Assembly: GCA_022511055.1 (NCBI GenBank) | Contig: JAFLSH010000074.1 | Coordinates: 1 to 11,568, forward strand | DNA from: Prevotella sp. | Lineage (GTDB): Bacteria > Bacteroidota > Bacteroidia > Bacteroidales > Bacteroidaceae | DNA: 11,568 nt | Reading direction: 5' to 3' | Shown here: one piece after another, positions 1-7,400 of the stretch | Position numbering within the stretch: position 1 is the stretch's first letter | How the letters are laid out: each line of letters starts with the position of its first letter | Notes under the pieces: model-generated | Database searches by the model: none | Seen by the model: the letters and a program-made list of their open reading frames with translations, nothing else | What the model was told of the DNA's origin: nothing | Translations under genes and position numbers: made by a program

Positions 1-16
1 TTTTTCCTTTTTTAGC

Positions 17-47
17 TTTTATCTTTTAAATCTTTTTCGTACCTTTG
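17..47 (+). promoter_or_regulatory. Bacteroidota-type promoter of the threonine operon
   Basis: TACCTTTG at 40-47 matches the Bacteroidota -7 consensus TAnnTTTG exactly. Nineteen bases upstream, TTTT at 17-20 sits where the -33 TTTG is expected and differs in its last base, so the -33 element is weak. The surrounding 1-39 is very T-rich, which may help melting or may be the tail of an upstream terminator. Transcription would start a few bases after 47, giving a leader of about 60 nt before the thrA ATG at 113. Confidence 0.65.
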
Positions 48-63
48 CACGCTGTTGGGCTCA

Positions 64-84
64 CACCCCGGTTGTTGCGGGGTG
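64..84 (+). promoter_or_regulatory. Hairpin in the thrA 5' leader
   Basis: CACCCCG (64-70) and CGGGGTG (78-84) are perfectly complementary, with the 7-nt loop GTTGTTG between them. The hairpin would lie about ten bases into the transcript and 28 bases before the thrA ATG. No T-run follows, so it is not an intrinsic terminator. I see no leader peptide rich in Thr or Ile codons, so E. coli-style thr attenuation is not supported. An effect on mRNA stability or on translation start is possible. A chance GC-rich palindrome cannot be excluded. Confidence 0.4.
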
Positions 85-112
85 CCGACAGAAAGATAAA
101 TTGCATAGGAAT

Positions 113-2608
113 ATGAAAGTATTAAAATTCGGCGGAACGTCCGTAGGTTCCGTGAAAAGCATTCTTAGTTTAAAGAAAATTGTGGAGACAGAAGCCGGGC
201 GGGGGCCTGTCATTGTTGTAGTCAGTGCCCTTAGCGGCATCACCGATAAACTCATTGCCACCGCGCAGTTGGCACTCAACGGTGATGAGCGCTGGCGGGA
301 AGAGTTTGATGCCATGCAAACACGGCATCACCAGATGATTGACACAATCATTACTGACAATCGTAAGCGCATTGAGTTGTTTAACAAGGTTGACCAGCTT
401 TTTGACCAGCTGAAAAGCATCTATTATGGAGTGTTCCTCATTCATGATTTGTCGGGCAAGACACAAGATGCTATCGTCTCATACGGTGAGCGCCTATCGT
501 CAAACATTGTAGCGACACTCATCAAGAACGGGCAGCGCATGAACTCGCGCGATTTCATACGCACTGAAAAGAAACAGGGCAAGCACACGCTCGATGCCGA
601 ACTGACCAACAAGTTAGTGCGTGAAGCCTTTGCGCCATTTTTCGGAACGGCCGATGCACCTACTTCTACTCACACGGTAACCATTGTTCCCGGCTTTATC
701 AGCCGTGACCGTGACACGGGCGAGACCACGAACTTAGGGCGTGGCGGCTCAGACTACACTGCGGCCATTATTGCAGCTGCCATGGATGCTGATGTCTTGG
801 AAATATGGACAGATGTAGATGGATTCATGACTGCCGACCCGCGTGTCATCAAGACAGCATACACCATCAACGAGCTGAGTTACATTGAGGCGATGGAGCT
901 GTGCAACTTCGGAGCGAAAATCATTTATCCGCCGACCATCTATCCTGTCTGCGTAAAGAATATACCCATCAAGGTCAAGAACACTTTCAACCCAGAGCAT
1001 CCCGGTACGCTTATCAAGGCCAAAGTAGAAGATGACACGAAACCCATCAAAGGCATTTCGAGCATCAAAGGCACTACGCTTATCACTGTCACCGGCCTCT
1101 CGATGGTGGGTGTCATTGGCGTTAACCGCCGCATTTTCACCACACTGGCCGAGCGGGGCATTTCTGTGTTCATGGTCTCGCAGGCTTCATCAGAAAACTC
1201 CACTTCCATTGGCGTGCGTGATGAAGATGCCCAGGCTGCCGTTGATGTACTTAACGAAGAATTCGCCAAGGAAATCCAGACAGGCGCCATGTTCCCCATG
1301 CATGCTGAGAGTGGGCTGGCAACCATTGCCATTGTCGGTGAAAACATGAAACACACGCCGGGTATTGCCGGTAAGCTGTTTGGCACACTTGGGCGCAGCG
1401 GCATCTCGGTCATTGCCTGTGCCCAAGGTGCATCAGAGACCAATATCTCGTTTGTTGTTGATGGGCGATTCCTCAGAAAATCACTGAATGTGCTGCACGA
1501 TTCGTTCTTCCTTTCCGAATACAAGGTGTTAAACCTCTTTATCTGTGGCGTAGGCACCATTGGCGGCAAACTCATTGAGCAGATACGCTTGCAATATGAG
1601 GAACTGATGCAACGTAACCGGCTGAAACTTAATGTGGTGGGTATTGCATCTTCAAAAGCCGGCATCTACAACCGAGATGGCATAGACTTGGAGAACTACC
1701 GGGAAGAACTGAAAGCAATGATAGACAAACGCGCGGGAATGGGGTACGATTGTGCCGCCAACACCCGGCATCTGCGCGATGAGGTTATCGGCATGAATAT
1801 CTTCAATTCGGTCTTTGTAGACTGTACTGCCAGTCGCGAAGTGGCCTCACTCTATCAAGACTTCCTGAAGCATAATATCAGTGTCATTGCGGCCAACAAG
1901 ATTGCCGCTTCGGGCAACTACAATGACTATATTCAGCTGAAACGTGCCGCCCGCGACCGTGGTGTCTGGTTCCGCTATGAGACAAACGTAGGTGCAGGTC
2001 TGCCTATCATTGGCACTATTAATGACTTACGAAACTCTGGAGACAAAATACTTAAAATAGAGGCAGTTCTGTCAGGAACACTCAACTTTATCTTTAATGA
2101 AATCAGTGCTGATGTTCCTTTCTCAGAGACTGTTCGGAGAGCAAAGGAACAGGGATACTCTGAGCCTGACCCACGCATAGACTTGTCGGGCATTGATGTT
2201 ATCCGTAAACTGGTGATTCTGACCCGTGAAGCTGGCTATCAGGTGGAACAGGAAGATGTTGAGAAAAACCTGTTTGTGCCTAACGACTACTTCGAAGGGA
2301 GTATTGACGACTTCTGGCAAAAGCTACCCGCATTAGATGCGGACTTTGAGAAACGCCGCCAAAAGCTGCAAGCAGAGGGAAAACGGTGGCGCTTTGTGGC
2401 CACAATGGAGAACGGACAAGCCAATGTTGCCTTGAAAGAAGTAGACCATAACCATCCGTTCTACCGTCTGGAAGGCTCGAACAACATTGTGCTGCTGACC
2501 ACAGACCGCTACAAGGAATACCCCATGCAGATTCAGGGCTACGGTGCCGGTGCTTCCGTGACTGCCGCTGGTGTTTTTGCCAATATCATGTCAATTGCTA
2601 ACATTTAG
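113..2608 (+). CDS. thrA: Bifunctional aspartokinase / homoserine dehydrogenase
   Basis: Cytoplasmic enzyme catalysing the first step (aspartate to aspartyl-phosphate) and the third step (aspartate semialdehyde to homoserine) of the threonine/methionine pathway. The 831 residues are close to the length of E. coli ThrA. The aspartokinase half (about 1-460) opens with the ATP-binding KFGGTSVG (5-12) and carries GRGGSD (209-214) and DVDGFMTADPR. Two ACT-like regulatory segments follow, including SQASSENSTSIGV and ACAQGASETNISFVV. The dehydrogenase half starts with the nucleotide-binding GVGTIGG (479-485) and continues with AANKIAASG, NVGAGLPIIG (from 625), VLSGTLNFIF and GYSEPDPRIDLSGID. I chose ATG 113 because KFGG follows almost at once; an in-frame TTG at 101 would add four unlikely residues. 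AGGA at 107-110 is only a weak ribosome-binding site. First gene of the threonine operon, 18 bp before the next gene. Threonine feedback through the ACT domains is expected from the family. Confidence 0.97.
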   Translation: MKVLKFGGTSVGSVKSILSLKKIVETEAGRGPVIVVVSALSGITDKLIATAQLALNGDERWREEFDAMQTRHHQMIDTIITDNRKRIELFNKVDQLFDQLKSIYYGVFLIHDLSGKTQDAIVSYGERLSSNIVATLIKNGQRMNSRDFIRTEKKQGKHTLDAELTNKLVREAFAPFFGTADAPTSTHTVTIVPGFISRDRDTGETTNLGRGGSDYTAAIIAAAMDADVLEIWTDVDGFMTADPRVIKTAYTINELSYIEAMELCNFGAKIIYPPTIYPVCVKNIPIKVKNTFNPEHPGTLIKAKVEDDTKPIKGISSIKGTTLITVTGLSMVGVIGVNRRIFTTLAERGISVFMVSQASSENSTSIGVRDEDAQAAVDVLNEEFAKEIQTGAMFPMHAESGLATIAIVGENMKHTPGIAGKLFGTLGRSGISVIACAQGASETNISFVVDGRFLRKSLNVLHDSFFLSEYKVLNLFICGVGTIGGKLIEQIRLQYEELMQRNRLKLNVVGIASSKAGIYNRDGIDLENYREELKAMIDKRAGMGYDCAANTRHLRDEVIGMNIFNSVFVDCTASREVASLYQDFLKHNISVIAANKIAASGNYNDYIQLKRAARDRGVWFRYETNVGAGLPIIGTINDLRNSGDKILKIEAVLSGTLNFIFNEISADVPFSETVRRAKEQGYSEPDPRIDLSGIDVIRKLVILTREAGYQVEQEDVEKNLFVPNDYFEGSIDDFWQKLPALDADFEKRRQKLQAEGKRWRFVATMENGQANVALKEVDHNHPFYRLEGSNNIVLLTTDRYKEYPMQIQGYGAGASVTAAGVFANIMSIANI

Positions 2609-2626
2609 GCACAGACTCTACCGATT

Positions 2627-3868
2627 ATGAAACACGTTATCATATTGGCTGATGGGGCTGCCGACTTTCCTGTTAAGCAGTTAGGCGGAAAAACGCCATT
2701 GCAATATGCCAACAAGCCCATGATGGACCAGCTGGCGCGTGAAGGGCGCTCAGGGCGGCTCGTTACCGTGCCGGAAGGATTCCCACCGGGAAGTGAAGTG
2801 GCAAACACAGCCATTTTAGGCTACGACTTAAATCAGGTTTATGAAGGGCGCGGCCCATTGGAAGCCGCTTCCATTGGTTACGAGATGGCAGATGACGATT
2901 TGGCCATACGCTGCAATATCATTACGTTAGAAGATGGAAAGATTATCACCCACAACGGCGGCAATCTGGAAACAGAAGACGGCGACAAGCTCATCAGATA
3001 CCTGAACGAACATTTAGGCAGCGACCGCGTAAAGTTCATTACCGGCATTCAGTACCGCCATCTGCTCATTATTCGTGGCGGGTCAAAGCACATTGTCTGC
3101 GCCCCACCCCATGACCACCCCAACGAGCCATGGCGCCCGCTATTGGTGAAAGCCGAAGAGCATGCGCCGAATGAAGAAGGGCGCATGACAGCCCAAGAGA
3201 CTGCCGACTTGCTGAACAGTCTCATCTTGAAATCTCAAGAACTGCTGCCCCAACACCCATACAATCAGGCGAAAGCCGCTAAAGGCGAGCGGCAGGCCAA
3301 TAGCATCTGGCCCTGGTCGGGTGGCTATCGCCCTTCCATGCAGACACTGCAAGAACAATACCCGCAAATCAAGGCTGGCTCTGTCATTTCTGCCGTTGAC
3401 CTGATTCGCGGCATTGGGCACTATGCCGGGCTGAAGATAGTCGAGGTGAAGGGAGCCACGGGACTGGCCAACACCAACTATGAAGGCAAGGCACAGGCGG
3501 CCATTGATGCCTTGAAACAAGGAGACGACTTCGTTTTTGTTCACGTGGAAGCCAGTGATGAAGCCGGGCATGATGGCGACATAGCGCTGAAAGTCAGAAC
3601 AATCGAGTATCTGGACCAGCGACTAATAGCCCCCATTTATAACGAAATACGCACATGGAAGGAGCCAGTCTGCATGGCAGTCTTGCCTGACCATCTCACA
3701 CCTGTTGAAATGCGCATTCACGTTGGCGAGCCCGTGCCATTCCTTATCTGGCACCCCAACATTGAGCCAGATGAGGTACAGCAATATGATGAGATTTCTT
3801 GTACCCGTGGGGCTTACGGACTGCTGCGCCTCAATGAGTTCATGCAGACTTTTATGTCTATTGATTAA
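2627..3868 (+). CDS. Phosphoglycerate mutase-like protein (ApgM family), probable homoserine kinase
   Basis: 413-residue member of the cofactor-independent, archaeal-type phosphoglycerate mutase family in the alkaline phosphatase superfamily. Seen: ILADGAAD (metal ligand D9), PGSEVANTAILGYD with the presumed phospho-acceptor S56, ASDEAGHDGD (D311, H315, D316 region) and PDHLTP (D355, H356). The metal site therefore looks intact. Generic annotation would be apgM. A subgroup found beside thrA and thrC in Bacteroidota has been named 'proposed homoserine kinase', because those genomes lack GHMP-type ThrB. The position here, 18 bp after thrA and 42 bp before thrC, fits that role: ATP-dependent phosphorylation of homoserine to the substrate of ThrC. 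The ATG at 2627 gives MKHVIILADG, the family's normal start. Family membership is firm; the kinase role is inferred from context and prior family naming, and glycolytic mutase activity is the alternative. Confidence 0.85.
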   Translation: MKHVIILADGAADFPVKQLGGKTPLQYANKPMMDQLAREGRSGRLVTVPEGFPPGSEVANTAILGYDLNQVYEGRGPLEAASIGYEMADDDLAIRCNIITLEDGKIITHNGGNLETEDGDKLIRYLNEHLGSDRVKFITGIQYRHLLIIRGGSKHIVCAPPHDHPNEPWRPLLVKAEEHAPNEEGRMTAQETADLLNSLILKSQELLPQHPYNQAKAAKGERQANSIWPWSGGYRPSMQTLQEQYPQIKAGSVISAVDLIRGIGHYAGLKIVEVKGATGLANTNYEGKAQAAIDALKQGDDFVFVHVEASDEAGHDGDIALKVRTIEYLDQRLIAPIYNEIRTWKEPVCMAVLPDHLTPVEMRIHVGEPVPFLIWHPNIEPDEVQQYDEISCTRGAYGLLRLNEFMQTFMSID

Positions 3869-3910
3869 CCATAACTTATTAACAAAGAAACATTTACAGA
3901 TAGAATTATC

Positions 3911-5239
3911 ATGCAATACTACAGCACTAATCATCAAGCACCAATAGCCACGCTCGAAAAAGCAGTGGTGAAAGGACTGGCGGAAGACCGCGGCCTCTAT
4001 ATGCCTGAGCGCATCAACAAACTGCCGAAGACATTCTTCGACCACATACAGGATATGGAGTTTCAAGACATTGCCTTTCATGTGGCAGAAGCCTTTTTCG
4101 GCGAAGACATTGCCTCTGATGAGCTACGGAAACTGGTCTATGACACATTGCAGTTCGACTGCCCTGTAGTGAAAGTAAAAGACAACATCTACAGTCTCGA
4201 ACTATTCCACGGCCCGACCTTAGCCTTCAAAGACGTGGGCGCCCGCTTCATGGCACGCCTGCTCCAGTATTTCATTCGGCAAGAGGGCGGCAAGCAGCAG
4301 GCCAACGTGCTGGTAGCCACCAGCGGCGATACAGGCTCTGCGGTTGCCAATGGCTTTTTGGGAGTGAACGGCATTCATGTCTACGTACTCTACCCGAAGG
4401 GCAAGGTGAGCCCTATTCAGGAGTGTCAGTTCACCACGTTGGGGCAGAATATCACGGCCATCGAAGTGGATGGCGTATTTGATGATTGTCAGGCACTGGT
4501 GAAGTCAGCCTTCATGGATGAAGAACTCAACCGGCACATGCGCCTTACCTCTGCAAACAGCATCAACGTGGCACGTTTCCTGCCCCAAGCGTTCTACTAC
4601 TTCAACGCATACGCCCGCATGAAGCAGCAAGGCTTGGCCGACAACCTTGTCGTTTGCGTGCCTTCTGGCAATTTCGGAAACATCTGTGCTGCCCTTTTCG
4701 GCCATGAAATGGGGTTGCCCATCAGCCGTTTTGTTGCAGCCAACAATGCCAACGACATTTTCTACAACTATCTTCAGACGGGGCACTATGACCCGAAGCC
4801 CTCCATGCAGACTTTGGCCAACGCCATGGATGTCGGCGACCCTTCTAACTTTGCGCGCATAGTCAATCTCTATTCACAGAACGGCGCGCTTTCGGCTGCG
4901 GAAACGCATCAGGCCATCACTTCCCTCATCAGCGGTGCTACCTACAAAGACGAGCAGATTTGCAAGACCATGCGCCAGTGCTACGAGGAAACGGGCTACA
5001 TTCTTGACCCTCATGGCGCTTGTGGCTATCAGGCGTTGGCAGACCTTTTGAAGCCAGGGGAAGTCGGCGTGTTCTGCGAGACAGCCCACCCGGCAAAGTT
5101 CAAGGAAAAGGTTGATGATATTCTCAATATAGACGTGGAGATACCAACCCGCCTGCGCGCCTTCATGCAGGGGCAGAAGCAGAGCATACCTATGACAAAG
5201 CAGTTTGAGGACTTCAAGCAATACTTGCTGAAGCAATGA
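3911..5239 (+). CDS. thrC: Threonine synthase
   Basis: Pyridoxal-phosphate enzyme that converts O-phosphohomoserine to threonine, the last step of the pathway, in the cytoplasm. At 442 residues it has the usual length of the long (E. coli-like) form. The N-terminus MQYYSTNHQAPIATLEKAV and the downstream GLAEDRGLYMPE are typical. The PLP lysine is K107 in TLAFKDVGARF, and the phosphate-binding loop is ATSGDTGSA (136-144). Further family stretches are LTSANSINVARFLPQ, VPSGNFGNICAA and DPHGACGY. The start ATG 3911 follows a 42-bp AT-rich gap with no Bacteroidota promoter I can recognise, so it is probably read from the thrA promoter. It is the last gene of the operon; its stop lies 21 bp before the stem of the bidirectional terminator. 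Confidence 0.97.
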   Translation: MQYYSTNHQAPIATLEKAVVKGLAEDRGLYMPERINKLPKTFFDHIQDMEFQDIAFHVAEAFFGEDIASDELRKLVYDTLQFDCPVVKVKDNIYSLELFHGPTLAFKDVGARFMARLLQYFIRQEGGKQQANVLVATSGDTGSAVANGFLGVNGIHVYVLYPKGKVSPIQECQFTTLGQNITAIEVDGVFDDCQALVKSAFMDEELNRHMRLTSANSINVARFLPQAFYYFNAYARMKQQGLADNLVVCVPSGNFGNICAALFGHEMGLPISRFVAANNANDIFYNYLQTGHYDPKPSMQTLANAMDVGDPSNFARIVNLYSQNGALSAAETHQAITSLISGATYKDEQICKTMRQCYEETGYILDPHGACGYQALADLLKPGEVGVFCETAHPAKFKEKVDDILNIDVEIPTRLRAFMQGQKQSIPMTKQFEDFKQYLLKQ

Positions 5240-5260
5240 TGATGTAAAGCCAAGCCTACA

Positions 5261-5294
5261 CGAAAAAGAGCTTACAGTCGTAAGCTCTTTTTCG
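5261..5294. terminator. Bidirectional intrinsic terminator between convergent operons
   Basis: A perfect 15-bp stem: CGAAAAAGAGCTTAC at 5261-5275 pairs with 5280-5294 around the tetraloop AGTC. The stem has five A on the left and five T on the right, so RNA from either direction ends in a U-run. It serves thrC from the left and the GHL10 gene from the right. The TAA of the GHL10 gene (5272-5274) and its last codons lie inside the stem, so this terminator overlaps coding sequence. Confidence 0.92.
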
Positions 5295-6759
5295 TTGCCT
5301 TGGATTCGTTTTGCAGCCGGTCTAACGCCGTTACCACGTATGTGTACTTCTGCTTGCCTTGGTCGTAAGGCAGCTTCAGATAGGTCTGCTGCGTAATGGC
5401 CACAATCTTCGCGGGGTCAGCCGTGTCAATTTTCTCGCCTTTTGCAAAGCGATAGACCACATATTTCGCCGCCTCATCTTGCCACCCCTTGCCTTTCGGG
5501 GCGCTCCAGAACAGCACATAGCCATCACTGGTCCATATAGGTTTCACACTGCGCGGCTTCTTGGGGGCTTTACCGTCTATAAAAGCCATCTGGGGCTGCA
5601 AGGCCGGCGTGCGCCAATACTGCTGACGCAAGGCCGTGCCGTAATTACCCACATTGTCAACCACCGCCTTGGCATACCAGAGTACCGTGCCCTTCACTTT
5701 GGGGAGCTGCTGGTGTAGGCGCATCTTGGCCGGCAGCTGATGGCTGTTGGGATTCTGCGGGTCAGCGTATTTCACCGTGCGCTCCACATCTTCGCCAATG
5801 AAGAGCGGCCGATTTGAAGCATACTGGCTCCACCACTTGATGAGAGTCTCATAATCAGCGGCCTTGTTGCCAATCTCCCAATAAATCTGCGGCACACAAT
5901 AGTCGAGCCAGCCGTTGTTAATCCAAAGCAGAATGTCAGCATATAAGTCATCATAGTTTTGCAGCCCATTCGTCTGACTGCCTATGTCTGCACTCCGCTT
6001 GTTACGATAGATGCCAAACGGCGAGATGCCGACTTTCACCCAAGGCTTGGCCTGATGGATAGTCTTGTAGAACTGCTCAATGAAGAGATTCACATTGTAG
6101 CGGCGCCAGTCACCCCTATCGCGAATGCCATTCTGATACTGCCGGTACTGCTGGTCATCAGGAATGGTCTGACCCGCAGCCGGATAGGGATAAAAATAAT
6201 CATCCATGTGAATGCCATCTACATCATATCGGGTTACAATGTCCTTTGCCACTTCGCAGATATAGTCACGGTTTTCGGGAATGGCCGGATTCAGGATGGT
6301 CAACCCATCATATTCAAAGCAGTTCTGCGGCTTGCGCACTTTGATATGCTTCGTAGACAGCTGGGTTGTACTCTTTGTGCGGGCCCGGAAGGGATTAATC
6401 CATGCGTGCAGCTCCATGCCGCGGCGATGGCACTGCTCTATCATCCACTGCAAGGGGTCCCAATACGGACTGGGCGCCTGCCCCTGCTGCCCGGTCAGAA
6501 AGCGCGACCATGGCTCCAGTCTGCTCTCGTAAAGGGCATCACACTCCGGGCGCACCTGAAAGATAATGGCATTCACGCCATCCTTCTGCAATTCATCTAA
6601 TTGATAGCTAAGTGTTTGCTGCATCTTCTGGGTTGACATGCCCTGAAACTGCCCGTTCACACACTGAATCCATGCTCCACGGAATTCACGCTTCATCTGC
6701 GCCCCCGCAGTCAATGCTCCCATTGCTGCCAGCACTAATAGAAAGATAGCTTTCTTCAT
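5272..6759 (-). CDS. Secreted GHL10 (family 10-like, DUF187) glycosyl hydrolase-like protein
   Basis: 495 residues. A signal peptide (KK, then a hydrophobic run about 4-18) ends in TAGA with predicted cleavage after A20. The next residue is Q21, as in the Bacteroidota Q-rule, where the new N-terminal Gln becomes pyroglutamate. There is no lipobox Cys, so a periplasmic or outer location without a lipid anchor is expected. The GHL10 barrel spans about 24-380: REFRGAW (24-30), FQVRPECDALY (68-78), HAWINPFR (118-125), DGIHMDDYFYPYP (181-193), VGISPFGIYRN (243-253) and PQIYWEIG (290-297). Residues about 400-495 look like a fibronectin III-type beta domain. Substrate is unknown; acidic residues around 186-187 are candidate catalytic positions only by analogy with the family. 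Its ATG overlaps the TAA of the HAD gene (TAATG), making it the last gene of the leftward operon. No carbohydrate-uptake (SusCD) partner is present. Confidence 0.9.
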   Translation of the reverse strand: MKKAIFLLVLAAMGALTAGAQMKREFRGAWIQCVNGQFQGMSTQKMQQTLSYQLDELQKDGVNAIIFQVRPECDALYESRLEPWSRFLTGQQGQAPSPYWDPLQWMIEQCHRRGMELHAWINPFRARTKSTTQLSTKHIKVRKPQNCFEYDGLTILNPAIPENRDYICEVAKDIVTRYDVDGIHMDDYFYPYPAAGQTIPDDQQYRQYQNGIRDRGDWRRYNVNLFIEQFYKTIHQAKPWVKVGISPFGIYRNKRSADIGSQTNGLQNYDDLYADILLWINNGWLDYCVPQIYWEIGNKAADYETLIKWWSQYASNRPLFIGEDVERTVKYADPQNPNSHQLPAKMRLHQQLPKVKGTVLWYAKAVVDNVGNYGTALRQQYWRTPALQPQMAFIDGKAPKKPRSVKPIWTSDGYVLFWSAPKGKGWQDEAAKYVVYRFAKGEKIDTADPAKIVAITQQTYLKLPYDQGKQKYTYVVTALDRLQNESKATKKSLRL

Positions 6760-7400
6760 TATTTCAAGAATTCATAGATTTCACTTGTCCAATCTTTACC
6801 GTTCTCAGGACAGAAAGTCCGAATGCCCAGCTGCGAGGCAGCCGCCACATTCCTCACCCCATCATCAACAAAAAGCGTTTCTGCCGGAGTAATCTGCTCT
6901 GCCCGCAGCACGCGCTCGAAAAATTCCAGGGAAGGCTTCATGACACCCTGCTCATAACTGCAATAAACAGCATCCAGATAGTAGTCAATGGCATGGCCAT
7001 GCCCATCAAACTCCGAAGAACGCACCCACGACATCATGTAAGGGTTTGTGTTCGACAGCAGCATGAGCCGATAGCCCTGCTGGCGCAACTTCACGAGCAA
7101 GTCGAGGTTGCGCTGCGGCACTTCCTTGGCATAGCCCAGCCAGGCATGGCGACATTCGGCGTATGTCAGCTCGCGCCCCGCCAGCTTTCCGGCCTCTTGG
7201 CGGAAGGTTTCGGCATCTATCTTTCCCTCTTCCAGCAAGCCGAAGATGCCGCCTTGCGTGTAGGCATCAAGCTGCTGCTCGGCATCGGCTATGCCCAATG
7301 CCTTGAAACGGCGTATGGCCTCTGGCTGTTCCAAAGTGAGAATCACGCCCCCGAGGTCAAAAATAATATTCTTTATCATTTTGCTATAAACATTTGTCAT
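6759..7400 (-). CDS. HAD-superfamily (subfamily IA) phosphatase
   Basis: 213-residue haloacid dehalogenase-type hydrolase, probably a cytoplasmic phosphatase of small phosphorylated metabolites; the substrate cannot be told. Motif I is IIFDLGGVI with nucleophile D15. The second Asp of the usual DxD is Gly here, as in the YihX-like group (FDLGNVI). Motif II is LLSNTN (S116), motif III K155 in MKPS, motif IV VDDGVRN (D179, D180). Residues about 22-90 form the alpha-helical cap. Two starts are possible. ATG 7400 overlaps the metH stop as ATGA, which favours it by coupling. ATG 7379 would give MIKNIIFDLGG, the more usual family N-terminus, and 206 residues. The stop overlaps the start of the GHL10 gene by one base. 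Confidence 0.88.
   Translation of the reverse strand: MTNVYSKMIKNIIFDLGGVILTLEQPEAIRRFKALGIADAEQQLDAYTQGGIFGLLEEGKIDAETFRQEAGKLAGRELTYAECRHAWLGYAKEVPQRNLDLLVKLRQQGYRLMLLSNTNPYMMSWVRSSEFDGHGHAIDYYLDAVYCSYEQGVMKPSLEFFERVLRAEQITPAETLFVDDGVRNVAAASQLGIRTFCPENGKDWTSEIYEFLK

Noticed and set aside
101..112. TTG start for thrA four codons upstream
   Set aside because: ATG 113 leads directly into MKVLKFGGTSVG, the standard aspartokinase N-terminus; the extra MHRN has no support.
940..1665. 241-codon open frame on the - strand inside thrA
   Set aside because: Antisense to conserved aspartokinase/ACT and dehydrogenase sequence; low-complexity Ser/Pro/Met-rich translation with no family resemblance.
3869..3910. 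Possible separate promoter for thrC in the 42-bp gap
   Set aside because: The gap is AT-rich but has no TAnnTTTG box; co-transcription with thrA is simpler.
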